Below, piece after piece: positions 16,301 to 23,072 of a stretch of DNA of 35,859 nucleotides (the first letter of the stretch is position 1; each line of letters opens with the position of its first letter). The position numbers were made by a program, and so were the translations under genes. Below the pieces are notes generated by a model. The model was not told the origin of the DNA, ran no database searches, and saw only the letters and a list, made by a program, of their open reading frames with translations. Origin of the DNA: an uncultured Clostridia bacterium (GTDB lineage Bacteria > Bacillota > Clostridia > Oscillospirales > Ruminococcaceae); the NCBI GenBank assembly GCA_947631115.1, contig CANRKB010000014.1, positions 1-35,859 of the forward strand, in the 5' to 3' direction.

Positions 16301-16410
16301 GCGTTATCGCTATTATAACAGCCGTTCTTCTTATTTTAAGAATCCGCAGGCGCCGCAGAAAAAAGGAACGCGAAATGGAAGAATTGGCTCAGAGGTACGA
16401 GGACGAGTGA
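13354..16410 (+). CDS. Membrane-anchored surface protein with DUF4430 and alpha/alpha-toroid domains
   Basis: About 1018 residues from TTG 13354. AGAGGTG lies just upstream; a GTG at 13345 overlaps that site and is less likely. A signal peptide ends near FPSFAAAG. An Ig-like segment is followed by a DUF4430 domain (about 150-300) ending GSGWMYSVNNLFPNVGF and VVRVQFTLGYGAD. A short helical repeat and a Ser-rich linker (about 379-435) follow. A toroid domain (about 440-770) is closely related to that of the previous gene: KATEWHR, PTDFGVYNGQPIDLIADG, GINGWIWGLIALD, DPDITAMALQALSPYYN. A coiled helical region, one membrane helix (about 976-1000) and an Arg/Lys-rich cytosolic end close it. The domains are in reverse order to transcobalamin (barrel then beta). 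Likely a corrinoid-binding protein fixed to the membrane. Confidence 0.85.
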   Translation: MTKKIIALLLCALCFIGALTFPSFAAAGPVIETTLADNMTLSGSKKTFDVFARNSSGEKIKAVVKLNGETLTPTWDDTDKASYTLRFTKEGENIVTVSATSDGGKKTELTYHITYRKAAQGEAIGSAVWSVELFTVGGGYLVYPAEMPIYEGETAAEQLIRLLAENGYVGYYSGTPKQSFYLGYIADGASQNEKYDNYQKSSSPKAPKSLNIKTAVPEILKPYLKNTMTFFDESDYEKNWLGYIGEFVYTNGSGWMYSVNNLFPNVGFSDEYLSDGDVVRVQFTLGYGADIGGLGALGNGGFSGSGDMPESGYFKVADKDDLTALIAKARASGLLDRANVNKAYQNALSAAQTLDASQSAVDSALGALSNALFSPDSSSSSSSVSSSSSAASSVQSSASSSSSAATSVQSSASSSISSSVQSSSPVSSSESKSALEIAEGIINWKKTGSDSFLLNNSFLELAGSTAGDWYPIGLSRLGKDDNFGGYLAVLKDNVEARYKEQGKLSSAKATEWHRIALAVLAAGGDPTDFGVYNGQPIDLIADGVYDRGKTTSLGRQGINGWIWGLIALDSKRYEIPENAYYTREDIIKEILAQQLSDGGFALSGKNADPDITAMALQALSPYYNSEKRYSYTLKSTGEEVEKTVREVADGAVECLSELQLGTGDFKSWGTENVESTDQVLAALCCLGIDPLKDERFIKNGNTLLDGILKYKMSDGGFAHSFTFDPENPAAVPNSSNSMAGEQTLYTMAALWRFENNMRRLYDFRPEQSETLKERISLLESGISEITEDTDSETLERLLTAFYSLPENERSYVDGYWKLSDMARKKGIDIEQIAESAVVETFEENNGETEDVIFSESDKRTAEALPQKLTTEQYVTVTALLDKLERSKDFEGKARYLEKLTKAKAEIAAVQSEIDSINGEILEKLYPYDSITLSDKKTVDEIYARYEALSEYDRTKITGSDDLVKTKTKLDNILRGIIIAVVLGVIAIITAVLLILRIRRRRRKKEREMEELAQRYEDE

Positions 16411-16469
16411 GTAAAAGCCGGCTAAACGGTTATTTTTCCCGCTCTATCGTAATTACACATCAAAGGCGG

Positions 16470-16668
16470 TTCCCCGCTCAAAACCTCTTTTAGGATTGCC
16501 TTTTCAAAGCACGGCTTTGAAAAGGCAATGCGGGGAAAACTCTTGTTTTCCCCGCACCCTTTAGCGCCTTTGAAGCGGATTGCGGGGGCTTTGCCCCCGC
16601 GCCCCCACCAAAGGGCGCAATGCGCCCTTTGGAAACCCATATACCGCGCCTTACGGCGCGGTCGGAAA
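16470..16668 (+). repeat. Family A modular palindromic repeat, copy 3 (different module set)
   Basis: H1 (16494-16528) and H2 (16529-16554) are kept. H3 is missing and H4 is TGCGGGGGC/GCCCCCGC. H5 is replaced by CCAAAGGGCGC/GCGCCCTTTGG, and a new hairpin ACCGCGCC/GGCGCGGT is added. It lies between two cluster genes (gap 16411-16689). Confidence 0.85.
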
Positions 16669-16689
16669 GAGGAAAAGTAGACGATTATC

Positions 16690-17247
16690 ATGAAAAAAGA
16701 TCTTCTCGCCCTTCTGGGCATTATCCTGATTATCGCCGTTATAATCAACGGCACGGAAATTCAGTCCGTCGACGAGTATTACCTCACCCATATCGACGAC
16801 ATAACCCCCGAAAGCGAAACCGTTTTTATAACCATACGCTGCGATACCATTCTCGACAACTTAGACGCCCTCGACGAAAATCTCCGCGAGTTCGTACCGC
16901 CCGACGGCGTTATCCTCCCGAAAACGGAATACGTCCTCAGAAACGGCGACACCGTCTTTGACATTCTCGACAGAGCCGTCAGATACAACAAAATTCAAAT
17001 GGAATACCAGGGCGCAAAGCAAAACAGCTTCGGAAGCGTCTATATTCAGGGCATAAACTTCCTCTACGAGTTTTCCTGCGGTCCGCTTTCGGGCTGGATG
17101 TACCGCGTGGACGGGGAATTTCCAAATTACGGCTGCTCTAAATACGAGCTTAAAGACGGTCAGAGCATTGAATGGATATACACCTGCGACTTGGGTCGGG
17201 ACGTCGGCGCAGAATGGTTCAACAACCTTGGAGGTCAGAATAAATGA
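16690..17247 (+). CDS. Membrane-tethered DUF4430 protein coupled to the ECF transporter
   Basis: The 185-residue protein has an N-terminal helix (about 5-22), best read as a signal anchor because no lipobox Cys is seen. The extracellular domain of about 130 residues matches DUF4430: a strand VFITIRCDTI, a helical part GDTVFDILDRAVRYN, and the hallmark SGWMYRVDGEFPNYG with the last strand SIEWIYTCDLGRDVG. It is related to the DUF4430 part of the 13354 protein. Its stop overlaps the EcfT start (ATGA), so it is translated with the transporter. It probably hands substrate from the large surface proteins to the S component. That role is inferred from linkage and the riboswitch. Confidence 0.85.
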   Translation: MKKDLLALLGIILIIAVIINGTEIQSVDEYYLTHIDDITPESETVFITIRCDTILDNLDALDENLREFVPPDGVILPKTEYVLRNGDTVFDILDRAVRYNKIQMEYQGAKQNSFGSVYIQGINFLYEFSCGPLSGWMYRVDGEFPNYGCSKYELKDGQSIEWIYTCDLGRDVGAEWFNNLGGQNK

Positions 17248-18125
17248 AAGCTTTTTCCGATTATCACCCTCTTGTCCTGCTTGTTTACTTTTTGTCGGTT
17301 CTTGTAGCGGCAATGTTTGTAAACAACCCCGTTATCGGGCTTCTGGCGCTGCTTGGCGGGATATTGTTCTGTATCATGCTCTCAAAGCGCAGCGAAGCCG
17401 CGGGGAATATCGGCTTTTACGCGCCGCTGTTTTTTATGGTGGCAATCACAAACCCCCTCTTTTCCCATAACGGCGTAACGCCGCTGTTTTTCCTAAACGG
17501 AAACCCCGTCACGGTCGAAGCGTTTGCATACGGCGCTGCAATCGCGGTCATGGTGATAGGGGTAATGATGTGGTGTAAATGCTACAGCGCTGTAATGACA
17601 AGCGACAAGTTCCTTTATCTTTTCGGAAAGGCTGTCCCGAAACTCTCGCTCGTCCTCTCAATGGCGCTCAGGTTTATACCTATGTTCAAGCGGCAGACGC
17701 ACAAAGTGAGCCGCGCGCAGAAATCAATGGGCTTGTATTCTTCAAAAAGTTTTATTGACAAGATAAAAAGCTCAATGAGGGTGTTTATGGCTATGCTCTC
17801 GTGGTCGCTTGAAAATTCAATTGAAACATCGGCGTCAATGAAAGCGCGGGGCTATGGCCTAAAAGGCAGAACGAACTTTTCGCTGTTCAGGTTTTATCCG
17901 CGGGACGGGGTGTTGCTTTCGGTTTGCGCGGTTCTTCTCGGAGTTACCGTTGCGGGCATTATAACGGGCGATACGGCGTTTTATTACTACCCGAGGATAA
18001 GCGAACTTACGTTCACGCCGCTTGCTGTAGCGGTTTACGCGGCGTTCGGGATAATGTCGTTTTTGCCGTTTATGATAGAAGTTAAGGAGGCTTTAAAGTG
18101 GAAATACTACATATCGAAAATTTAA
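17244..18125 (+). CDS. ecfT: ECF transporter transmembrane component T
   Basis: EcfT of 293 residues is the membrane scaffold that couples the two ATPases to the S component. It has several hydrophobic helices in the first 110 residues, then a long cytosolic helical region. The conserved Ala-Arg-Gly motif appears in SMKARGYGLKGRT, and the coupling region includes FIPMFKRQTHKVSRAQ. One or two more helices end the protein. The gene overlaps the upstream DUF4430 gene by 4 bp and the downstream ATPase gene by 28 bp, so the set is one translational unit. Confidence 0.93.
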   Translation: MKAFSDYHPLVLLVYFLSVLVAAMFVNNPVIGLLALLGGILFCIMLSKRSEAAGNIGFYAPLFFMVAITNPLFSHNGVTPLFFLNGNPVTVEAFAYGAAIAVMVIGVMMWCKCYSAVMTSDKFLYLFGKAVPKLSLVLSMALRFIPMFKRQTHKVSRAQKSMGLYSSKSFIDKIKSSMRVFMAMLSWSLENSIETSASMKARGYGLKGRTNFSLFRFYPRDGVLLSVCAVLLGVTVAGIITGDTAFYYYPRISELTFTPLAVAVYAAFGIMSFLPFMIEVKEALKWKYYISKI

Positions 18126-19777
18126 CTTTCACTTATCCCAAAACAAAAAAGCCCGCGATTGAAAACATTGACCTAAAGATAAACAGCGGAGAATTTACGG
18201 TAATTTGCGGACAGTCTGGCTGCGGGAAAACGACGCTTTTAAAGCTCCTTAAAAAAGAACTCGCTCCCGCGGGCGAAAAAAGCGGAAAGATATTTTACTG
18301 CGGCGTTTTGCAGGAAGAACTCCCCGATAAAAAGAGCGCAAGCGAGATAGGCTATGTTCTGCAAAACCCCGACAGCCAGATAGTAACGGACAAGGTCTGG
18401 CACGAGCTTGCGTTCGGGCTTGAAAACTTAGGCGTGCCGACCGAGGTAATAAGGCGGCGCGTAGGCGAAATGGCGAGCTATTTCGGAATACAGGATTGGT
18501 TCAGGAAAAAGACCGACGAGCTTTCGGGCGGGCAGAAGCAGCTTTTAAACTTGGCTTCGGTCATGGTAATGCAGCCTCGGATACTTATCCTCGACGAGCC
18601 GACAAGCAGGCTCGACCCCATAGCCGCAACGGATTTTATTTCAACGCTCCAAAAACTCAACCGCGAGCTGGGGCTTACGGTAATTATCGCGGAACACCGC
18701 CTCGAAGAGGTTTTTCCGATTGCCGACAAAGCGGTGGTTATGGACGGCGGGAAGATAATCGCAGGCGGCGCGCCGAGGGAGATAGGCGAAAAGCTGTCCG
18801 AAATAAATAAAGAACACCCGATGTTTTTCGGGCTTCCGAGCGCCGTTCGTATCTACAACGCGCTGGGGATAGAGGACAGTTGCCCCCTTACCGTAAGAGA
18901 GGGCAGAGCCTTTCTCGAAAAGCATTTTTCCCCCGAAGCGGAGCTTGAAATGTTAAGCGAATATAAACATAGCGAAACCGTAGCGATAGAAATGAAAAAC
19001 GCTTGGTTCAGGTATGAAAAAGACATGCCCGATATTTTAAGAGGGACGAGCCTTAAAGTTTACGGCGGGGAGATCTACTGTATTCTCGGCGGCAACGGCG
19101 CGGGAAAGACAACGGCGCTGAATGTGATCTCGGGACTTGAAAAGGCATACAGAGGGAAGATAATCATAAACGGAAAGCCGATAAAAGACTACAAGGGCAA
19201 CTCGCTTTACAGAAAGCTCCTTGCGCTTTTGCCGCAGGAGCCGCAGACGGTGTTTATAAAAGACAGCGTCAGAGAAGACCTTTGGGATATGCTCGAAATT
19301 CTGGAAATTCCGAAAGCCGAGCGCGAAAAGAAGATAGCCGAAATTTCGCAAAAGCTGGGAATAACCGAGCTTTTGGACAAGCACCCCTATGACCTGAGCG
19401 GCGGCGAACAGCAAAAATGCGCTATTGCGAAGATACTGATGTCCGAGCCGAAGATACTGCTGCTTGACGAGCCGACAAAAGGGCTTGACGCGTTTTCAAA
19501 GCTTAATCTCAAAAAACTTCTGCGCGGACTTAAACAAGAGAGAATGACGATCATAATAGTAACGCACGATGTTGAATTTGCGGGAGAAACGGCGGACCGC
19601 TGCGCGCTGTTTTTTGACGGGGAGATATTGTCGGCGGACATTCCCGAGAGATTTTTTTCGGAGAACAATTTTTATACCACCGCCGCAAACCGTATGGCAA
19701 GAGGGCTTTGGAAATACGCGGTGACCTGCGGACAGGTGGTTGAAAAATGTAAGGAAAGCAAAGGAGAAGCGACATGA
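18098..19777 (+). CDS. ECF transporter ATPase, fused EcfA1-EcfA2
   Basis: The 559-residue protein carries two complete ABC ATPase domains in one chain. Domain 1 has Walker A GQSGCGKTT, signature LSGGQKQ, Walker B RILILDEPTSRLDP and switch His in IIAEHRLEEV. Domain 2 (from about residue 290) has GGNGAGKTT, LSGGEQQK, KILLLDEPTKGLDA and IIVTHDVEFA. Both look catalytically competent. In the ECF family two ATPases drive import through EcfT and a substrate-specific S component; fusion of the two is a known variant. The GTG start at 18098 lies within ecfT and has AAGGAGG seven bases upstream. The stop overlaps the S-component ATG. Confidence 0.95.
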   Translation: MEILHIENLTFTYPKTKKPAIENIDLKINSGEFTVICGQSGCGKTTLLKLLKKELAPAGEKSGKIFYCGVLQEELPDKKSASEIGYVLQNPDSQIVTDKVWHELAFGLENLGVPTEVIRRRVGEMASYFGIQDWFRKKTDELSGGQKQLLNLASVMVMQPRILILDEPTSRLDPIAATDFISTLQKLNRELGLTVIIAEHRLEEVFPIADKAVVMDGGKIIAGGAPREIGEKLSEINKEHPMFFGLPSAVRIYNALGIEDSCPLTVREGRAFLEKHFSPEAELEMLSEYKHSETVAIEMKNAWFRYEKDMPDILRGTSLKVYGGEIYCILGGNGAGKTTALNVISGLEKAYRGKIIINGKPIKDYKGNSLYRKLLALLPQEPQTVFIKDSVREDLWDMLEILEIPKAEREKKIAEISQKLGITELLDKHPYDLSGGEQQKCAIAKILMSEPKILLLDEPTKGLDAFSKLNLKKLLRGLKQERMTIIIVTHDVEFAGETADRCALFFDGEILSADIPERFFSENNFYTTAANRMARGLWKYAVTCGQVVEKCKESKGEAT

Positions 19778-20448
19778 AGAAATGGCTCTCTTACGGAATA
19801 TTATGCCTGCTTATACCTGCGGTAATAATAGGCGGGGCGCTTTTGTTCGGCGACAGGCAGTATGCGTGGATAAGTCTATGCGTGGCGGTTTTTTCCTGCG
19901 TGCCGTTTTTTATTCGGTTTGAGAAAAGCGCGACGGACATAAAAAGGCTTGTGCTTTTAGCGGTAATGGTGGCGCTTTCGGTGGTGGGGAGAATAATTTT
20001 CACGCCCATTCCGGGATTTAAGCCTGTGACGGCGTTTGTTATCATAACGGCGATGTATTTCGGGAGCGAAGCGGGATTTCTGACGGGAGCGCTGTCGGCG
20101 GTGATTTCGAATTTTTATTTCGGGCAGGGACCGTGGACGCCGTTTCAGATGTTCAGCTGGGGAATGATAGGGCTGTTGGCGGGGCTGTTTGCGGAGATAC
20201 TGAAAAAGAACAAGCTGGTTTTATGCATATTCGCGGTGGTATCGGGAGTGTTGTATTCGTTGCTTATGGACGTGTGGACGGTACTTTGGGCGGACGGTTT
20301 TTTCAATATTGAGCGGTATCTTGCGGCAATAATTTCCTCAATGCAGTTTACGCTGATTTATGCGGTATCGAACCTGATTTTCCTGTTATTGTTTGCAAAG
20401 CCGATAGGGAAAGTCCTGGAGAGGGTAAAGGAGAAGTACGGTATCTAG
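19774..20448 (+). CDS. ECF transporter S component, probably corrinoid-specific
   Basis: This 224-residue very hydrophobic protein has about six to seven helices. The pattern VGRIIFTPIPGFKPVTAFVI followed by GSEAGFLTGALSAVISNFYFGQGPWTPFQMFSWG is typical of S components; the small-residue face packs on EcfT. It overlaps the ATPase gene (ATGA). Location downstream of a B12 riboswitch, next to DUF4430 and toroid proteins, argues for cobalamin or a precursor such as cobinamide, comparable to the CbrT-type systems predicted by regulon analysis. The substrate is inferred. The stop TAG falls in the first CTAGAGG repeat unit. Confidence 0.88.
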   Translation: MKKWLSYGILCLLIPAVIIGGALLFGDRQYAWISLCVAVFSCVPFFIRFEKSATDIKRLVLLAVMVALSVVGRIIFTPIPGFKPVTAFVIITAMYFGSEAGFLTGALSAVISNFYFGQGPWTPFQMFSWGMIGLLAGLFAEILKKNKLVLCIFAVVSGVLYSLLMDVWTVLWADGFFNIERYLAAIISSMQFTLIYAVSNLIFLLLFAKPIGKVLERVKEKYGI

Positions 20449-20602
20449 AGGCTAGACGCATTATGCGCTTTGCGCATAACGCTGCCAGAAGCTAGAGGCT
20501 AGAAACTGTTTTGAGCGGCGAAGCGCTTTTCCGTTCAAACCACCAAACGAGCGGCGGCGCAACTAGAGGCTAGAGGCTAGAAGCTGGAGGCTAGAAACTG
20601 TT
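20446..20602 (+). repeat. CTAGAGG/CTAGAAG tandem clusters (family C)
   Basis: Several blocks of AGAGGCTAGA and CTAGAAGCTAGAGG occur at about 20446-20457, 20488-20505 and 20562-20600. They are separated by a repeated GAAACTGTTTTGAGCGGCGA segment. The first block contains the stop codon of the S-component gene. Confidence 0.75.
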
Positions 20603-20870
20603 TTGAGCGGCGAAGCGCTTTCCCATTCAAGCCACCAACCGGGCGGCGGCGCAAAAGTTTTTTGAAAGGGGAGTCCAGAGGGGAAAAATTTTTTTCAAAA
20701 AATTTTTCCCCTCTGGTCGCGGCGAAGCCGCGAAACGGCGCAAGCCAGCGCTAAAGGGTTTGGGGAAAACAAGAGTTTTCCCCAATTTTCCGTTTCAAAT
20801 GCTTGCATTTGAAACGGAAAACCGCTGGAGGGGGAGCGGGGGAACCGGCAGGTTCCCTCCGCGGTTTGGT
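20518..20870 (-). repeat. Family A modular palindromic repeat, copy 4 (reverse)
   Basis: In reverse order it holds H5 (CCAGAGGGG/CCCCTCTGG around an A/T core), GCGGC/GCCGC, and H2 as TTGGGGAAAAC/GTTTTCCCCAA. A lengthened H1 follows (TTTTCCGTTTCAAATGC/GCATTTGAAACGGAAAA). A duplicated block GAGCGGCGAAGCGCTTT starts it. The 20449-21332 gap (884 bp) contains only repeats and no gene. Confidence 0.8.
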
Positions 20871-21061
20871 TTATCTACAGTGGAAAATGAGAGAAGCTCA
20901 AAATGGTTGTGCGCGTTTCAGTCAAAGCAACGTAACAAAAAGGCGCACTCCTTTTGGAAATGCGCCTTTTGTTTAAAACCACTCAATAATGAGAGAATAT
21001 CATTCCCGCTCAAATGGGAGAATATCATTCCCGCTCCAAGGTAAATGCATTTCAAAGGTGG

Positions 21062-21310
21062 CTTCCCGCTCAAAACTTGTTTTAGGATTGCCGTTTCAAA
21101 GCAAGGCTTTGAAACGGCAATGCGGGGAAAACTCTTGTTTTCCCCGCACCCTTTAGCGCTTGCTAACGCGACGGGGACTCCGTCCCCGTACCCCTGCCAG
21201 AGGGGAAAAATTTTTTTCAAAAAATTTTTCCCCTCTGGACTCCCCTTTCAAAAAACTTTTGCGCCGCCGCCCGTCAGGTTGTTTGAACGGAAAGTCGCTT
21301 CGCCGCTCGT
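21062..21310 (+). repeat. Family A modular palindromic repeat, copy 5
   Basis: H1 (21087-21121) reads ATTGCCGTTTC...GAAACGGCAAT, where copies 1-3 have T/A instead of G/C at one pair. H2 is 21122-21147. A short GACGGGGACTCCGTCCCCGT hairpin replaces H4. H5 has an extra G matched by an extra C. A family C tandem follows at 21313-21340. Confidence 0.85.
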
Positions 21311-21332
21311 AACAGTTTCTAGCCTCTAGCCT

Positions 21333-23072
21333 CTAGCCCCCAGCCCTGCTCTTTATCAACTCCGCATAAAACCCTTCTTTTGCTATAAGCTCCGAATGCG
21401 TTCCTTGTTCAACTATATGCCCCGACTTCATAACGAGTATACAGTCCGCTTCTCTTATCGTCGAAAGCCTATGCGCGACAACAAAACTCGTTCTGCCTTT
21501 CGTCATCGCGTTAAACGCGCTTTGTATCTGCATTTCCGTTCTCGTGTCAATAGAACTCGTCGCCTCGTCAAGAATAAGCATCGGCGGCAGCGACAACATT
21601 ACCCTAGCTATCGACAAAAGCTGCCTTTGCCCCTGGGATAATTCCGCGTCGTTTGTAATTACCGTGTCATATCCGCTTTCAAGCTTTCTGATAAAGCTGT
21701 CCGCGTGCGCCGCTTTCGCCGCGGCAATTATTTCTTCGTCGGTGGCGTCGGGCTTTCCGTATGCGATATTCTCCCTGACCGTGCCTTTAAAGACCCATGT
21801 TTCCTGAAGCACAATTCCGTAGTTTTCGCGCAGGCTGTCGCGGGTCATTTCCTTAATCGGCACGCCGCTTACTTTAATTTCTCCGCCCGTAACGTCGTAA
21901 AACCGCATGAGCAGGTTTATAAGCGTCGTTTTACCGCAGCCCGTAGGTCCTACAATGGCTATATGCTGCCCGCTCTTTACTTTTAAGTTTAAGTTTTCAA
22001 TAAGCGGCTTTTCGGGTACATAGCTGAAATAAACATCGCAAAGCGAAACATTCCCGTCGCAGTCTTTAAGAGCAATTTTTCCCTCGTCGGGGCTTTCAGC
22101 CTTTTCGTCAAGTATCGCAAATATCCTCGAAGCCGAAGCAAGCGCGCTCTGAAGCTCGGTCATAACTCCAGAAATTTCATTAAACGGCTTTGTATACTGG
22201 TTTGCATACTGTAGAAAGCAGCTCAGGTCGCCTACCGTAAAACCGCCGCTTACGGCTTTTACCGCGCTCAATGCTCCGAAAATTCCCACTCCCGCATATA
22301 CCAGGGAGTTTACAAACCTCGTGCAGGGATTTGTAAGCGCCGAATAAAACTGCGCTCTGCGCCCGCATATATTTAACCGCTCGTTTATCTCGCCGAATTC
22401 TTCTTCCGAATTTTTTTCAAACCCAAACGCTTTTACAAGCCTCAGCGCGCCTATTCTTTCGTCGGTAAATCCCGTGAGTTCGCCTTTTATCGTGCTTTGC
22501 TCGCGGAATTTGTTGAAGCAGAGCTTTGAGATAATTCCCGCGACGGCAAACGAAAGCGGCGTTATTATAACGACCACGAGCGTTATCTGCCAGTTGAGGC
22601 TGAGCATAAACACAAGCGTTCCTATGATAGTGACAACGCCCGTAAACAATTGCTGAAAGCCCTGCAAAAGCCCGTCGCTCACCGCGTCAACGTCATTTAC
22701 CACGCGCGACAAAATATCGCCGTGAGAGTTGGAGTCGATATATGAAACAGGCATTTCCTGCAAATGCGCGAAAATGTCCGTGCGAAGCTGCTTTACGGTC
22801 TTGTGGGAGATCATGTTTGTGAGATAGTACATCAGCCACTGTAAGAACGCTACTATAGGTATGATTACGGCAATAGTAATAACGATAGGCTTCATTTTCT
22901 GAAAATCAACGCCGCTAAGTGAGATACAGTCCACCGCCCTGCCTATTAAAACCGTAGTATAAAGCGAAAGCAAAACGCTCCCTGCCGCGCATAAAAGGCT
23001 TATTATCACAAGCCCGAGCGAGGACTTTACATATTTAAGCAGGCGTATGAGCGCGTCTTTTTTGTTATTCAT
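21333..23072 (-). CDS. Heterodimeric ABC exporter, subunit with canonical Walker B
   Basis: A 579-residue half-transporter with an N-terminal six-helix domain (about 1-310) and a C-terminal ATPase. Walker A is GPTGCGKTT, signature LSQGQRQ (Gln for the second Gly position of LSGGQ), Walker B MLILDEATSSID and switch SFVVAHRLSTI. It overlaps the upstream partner gene by 8 bp, so the two form one exporter. Its catalytic Glu and His are intact, while its signature is altered. This is the usual asymmetry in BmrCD or TM287/288-type heterodimers. The substrate is unknown (drug, lipid or peptide). Its TAG stop is part of a CTAGAGG repeat. Confidence 0.93.
   Translation of the reverse strand: MNNKKDALIRLLKYVKSSLGLVIISLLCAAGSVLLSLYTTVLIGRAVDCISLSGVDFQKMKPIVITIAVIIPIVAFLQWLMYYLTNMISHKTVKQLRTDIFAHLQEMPVSYIDSNSHGDILSRVVNDVDAVSDGLLQGFQQLFTGVVTIIGTLVFMLSLNWQITLVVVIITPLSFAVAGIISKLCFNKFREQSTIKGELTGFTDERIGALRLVKAFGFEKNSEEEFGEINERLNICGRRAQFYSALTNPCTRFVNSLVYAGVGIFGALSAVKAVSGGFTVGDLSCFLQYANQYTKPFNEISGVMTELQSALASASRIFAILDEKAESPDEGKIALKDCDGNVSLCDVYFSYVPEKPLIENLNLKVKSGQHIAIVGPTGCGKTTLINLLMRFYDVTGGEIKVSGVPIKEMTRDSLRENYGIVLQETWVFKGTVRENIAYGKPDATDEEIIAAAKAAHADSFIRKLESGYDTVITNDAELSQGQRQLLSIARVMLSLPPMLILDEATSSIDTRTEMQIQSAFNAMTKGRTSFVVAHRLSTIREADCILVMKSGHIVEQGTHSELIAKEGFYAELIKSRAGG

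Noticed and set aside
20760-21329. Frames of about 94 residues in the gap after the S component
   Set aside because: They lie wholly within palindromic repeats and share peptides with other repeat copies.
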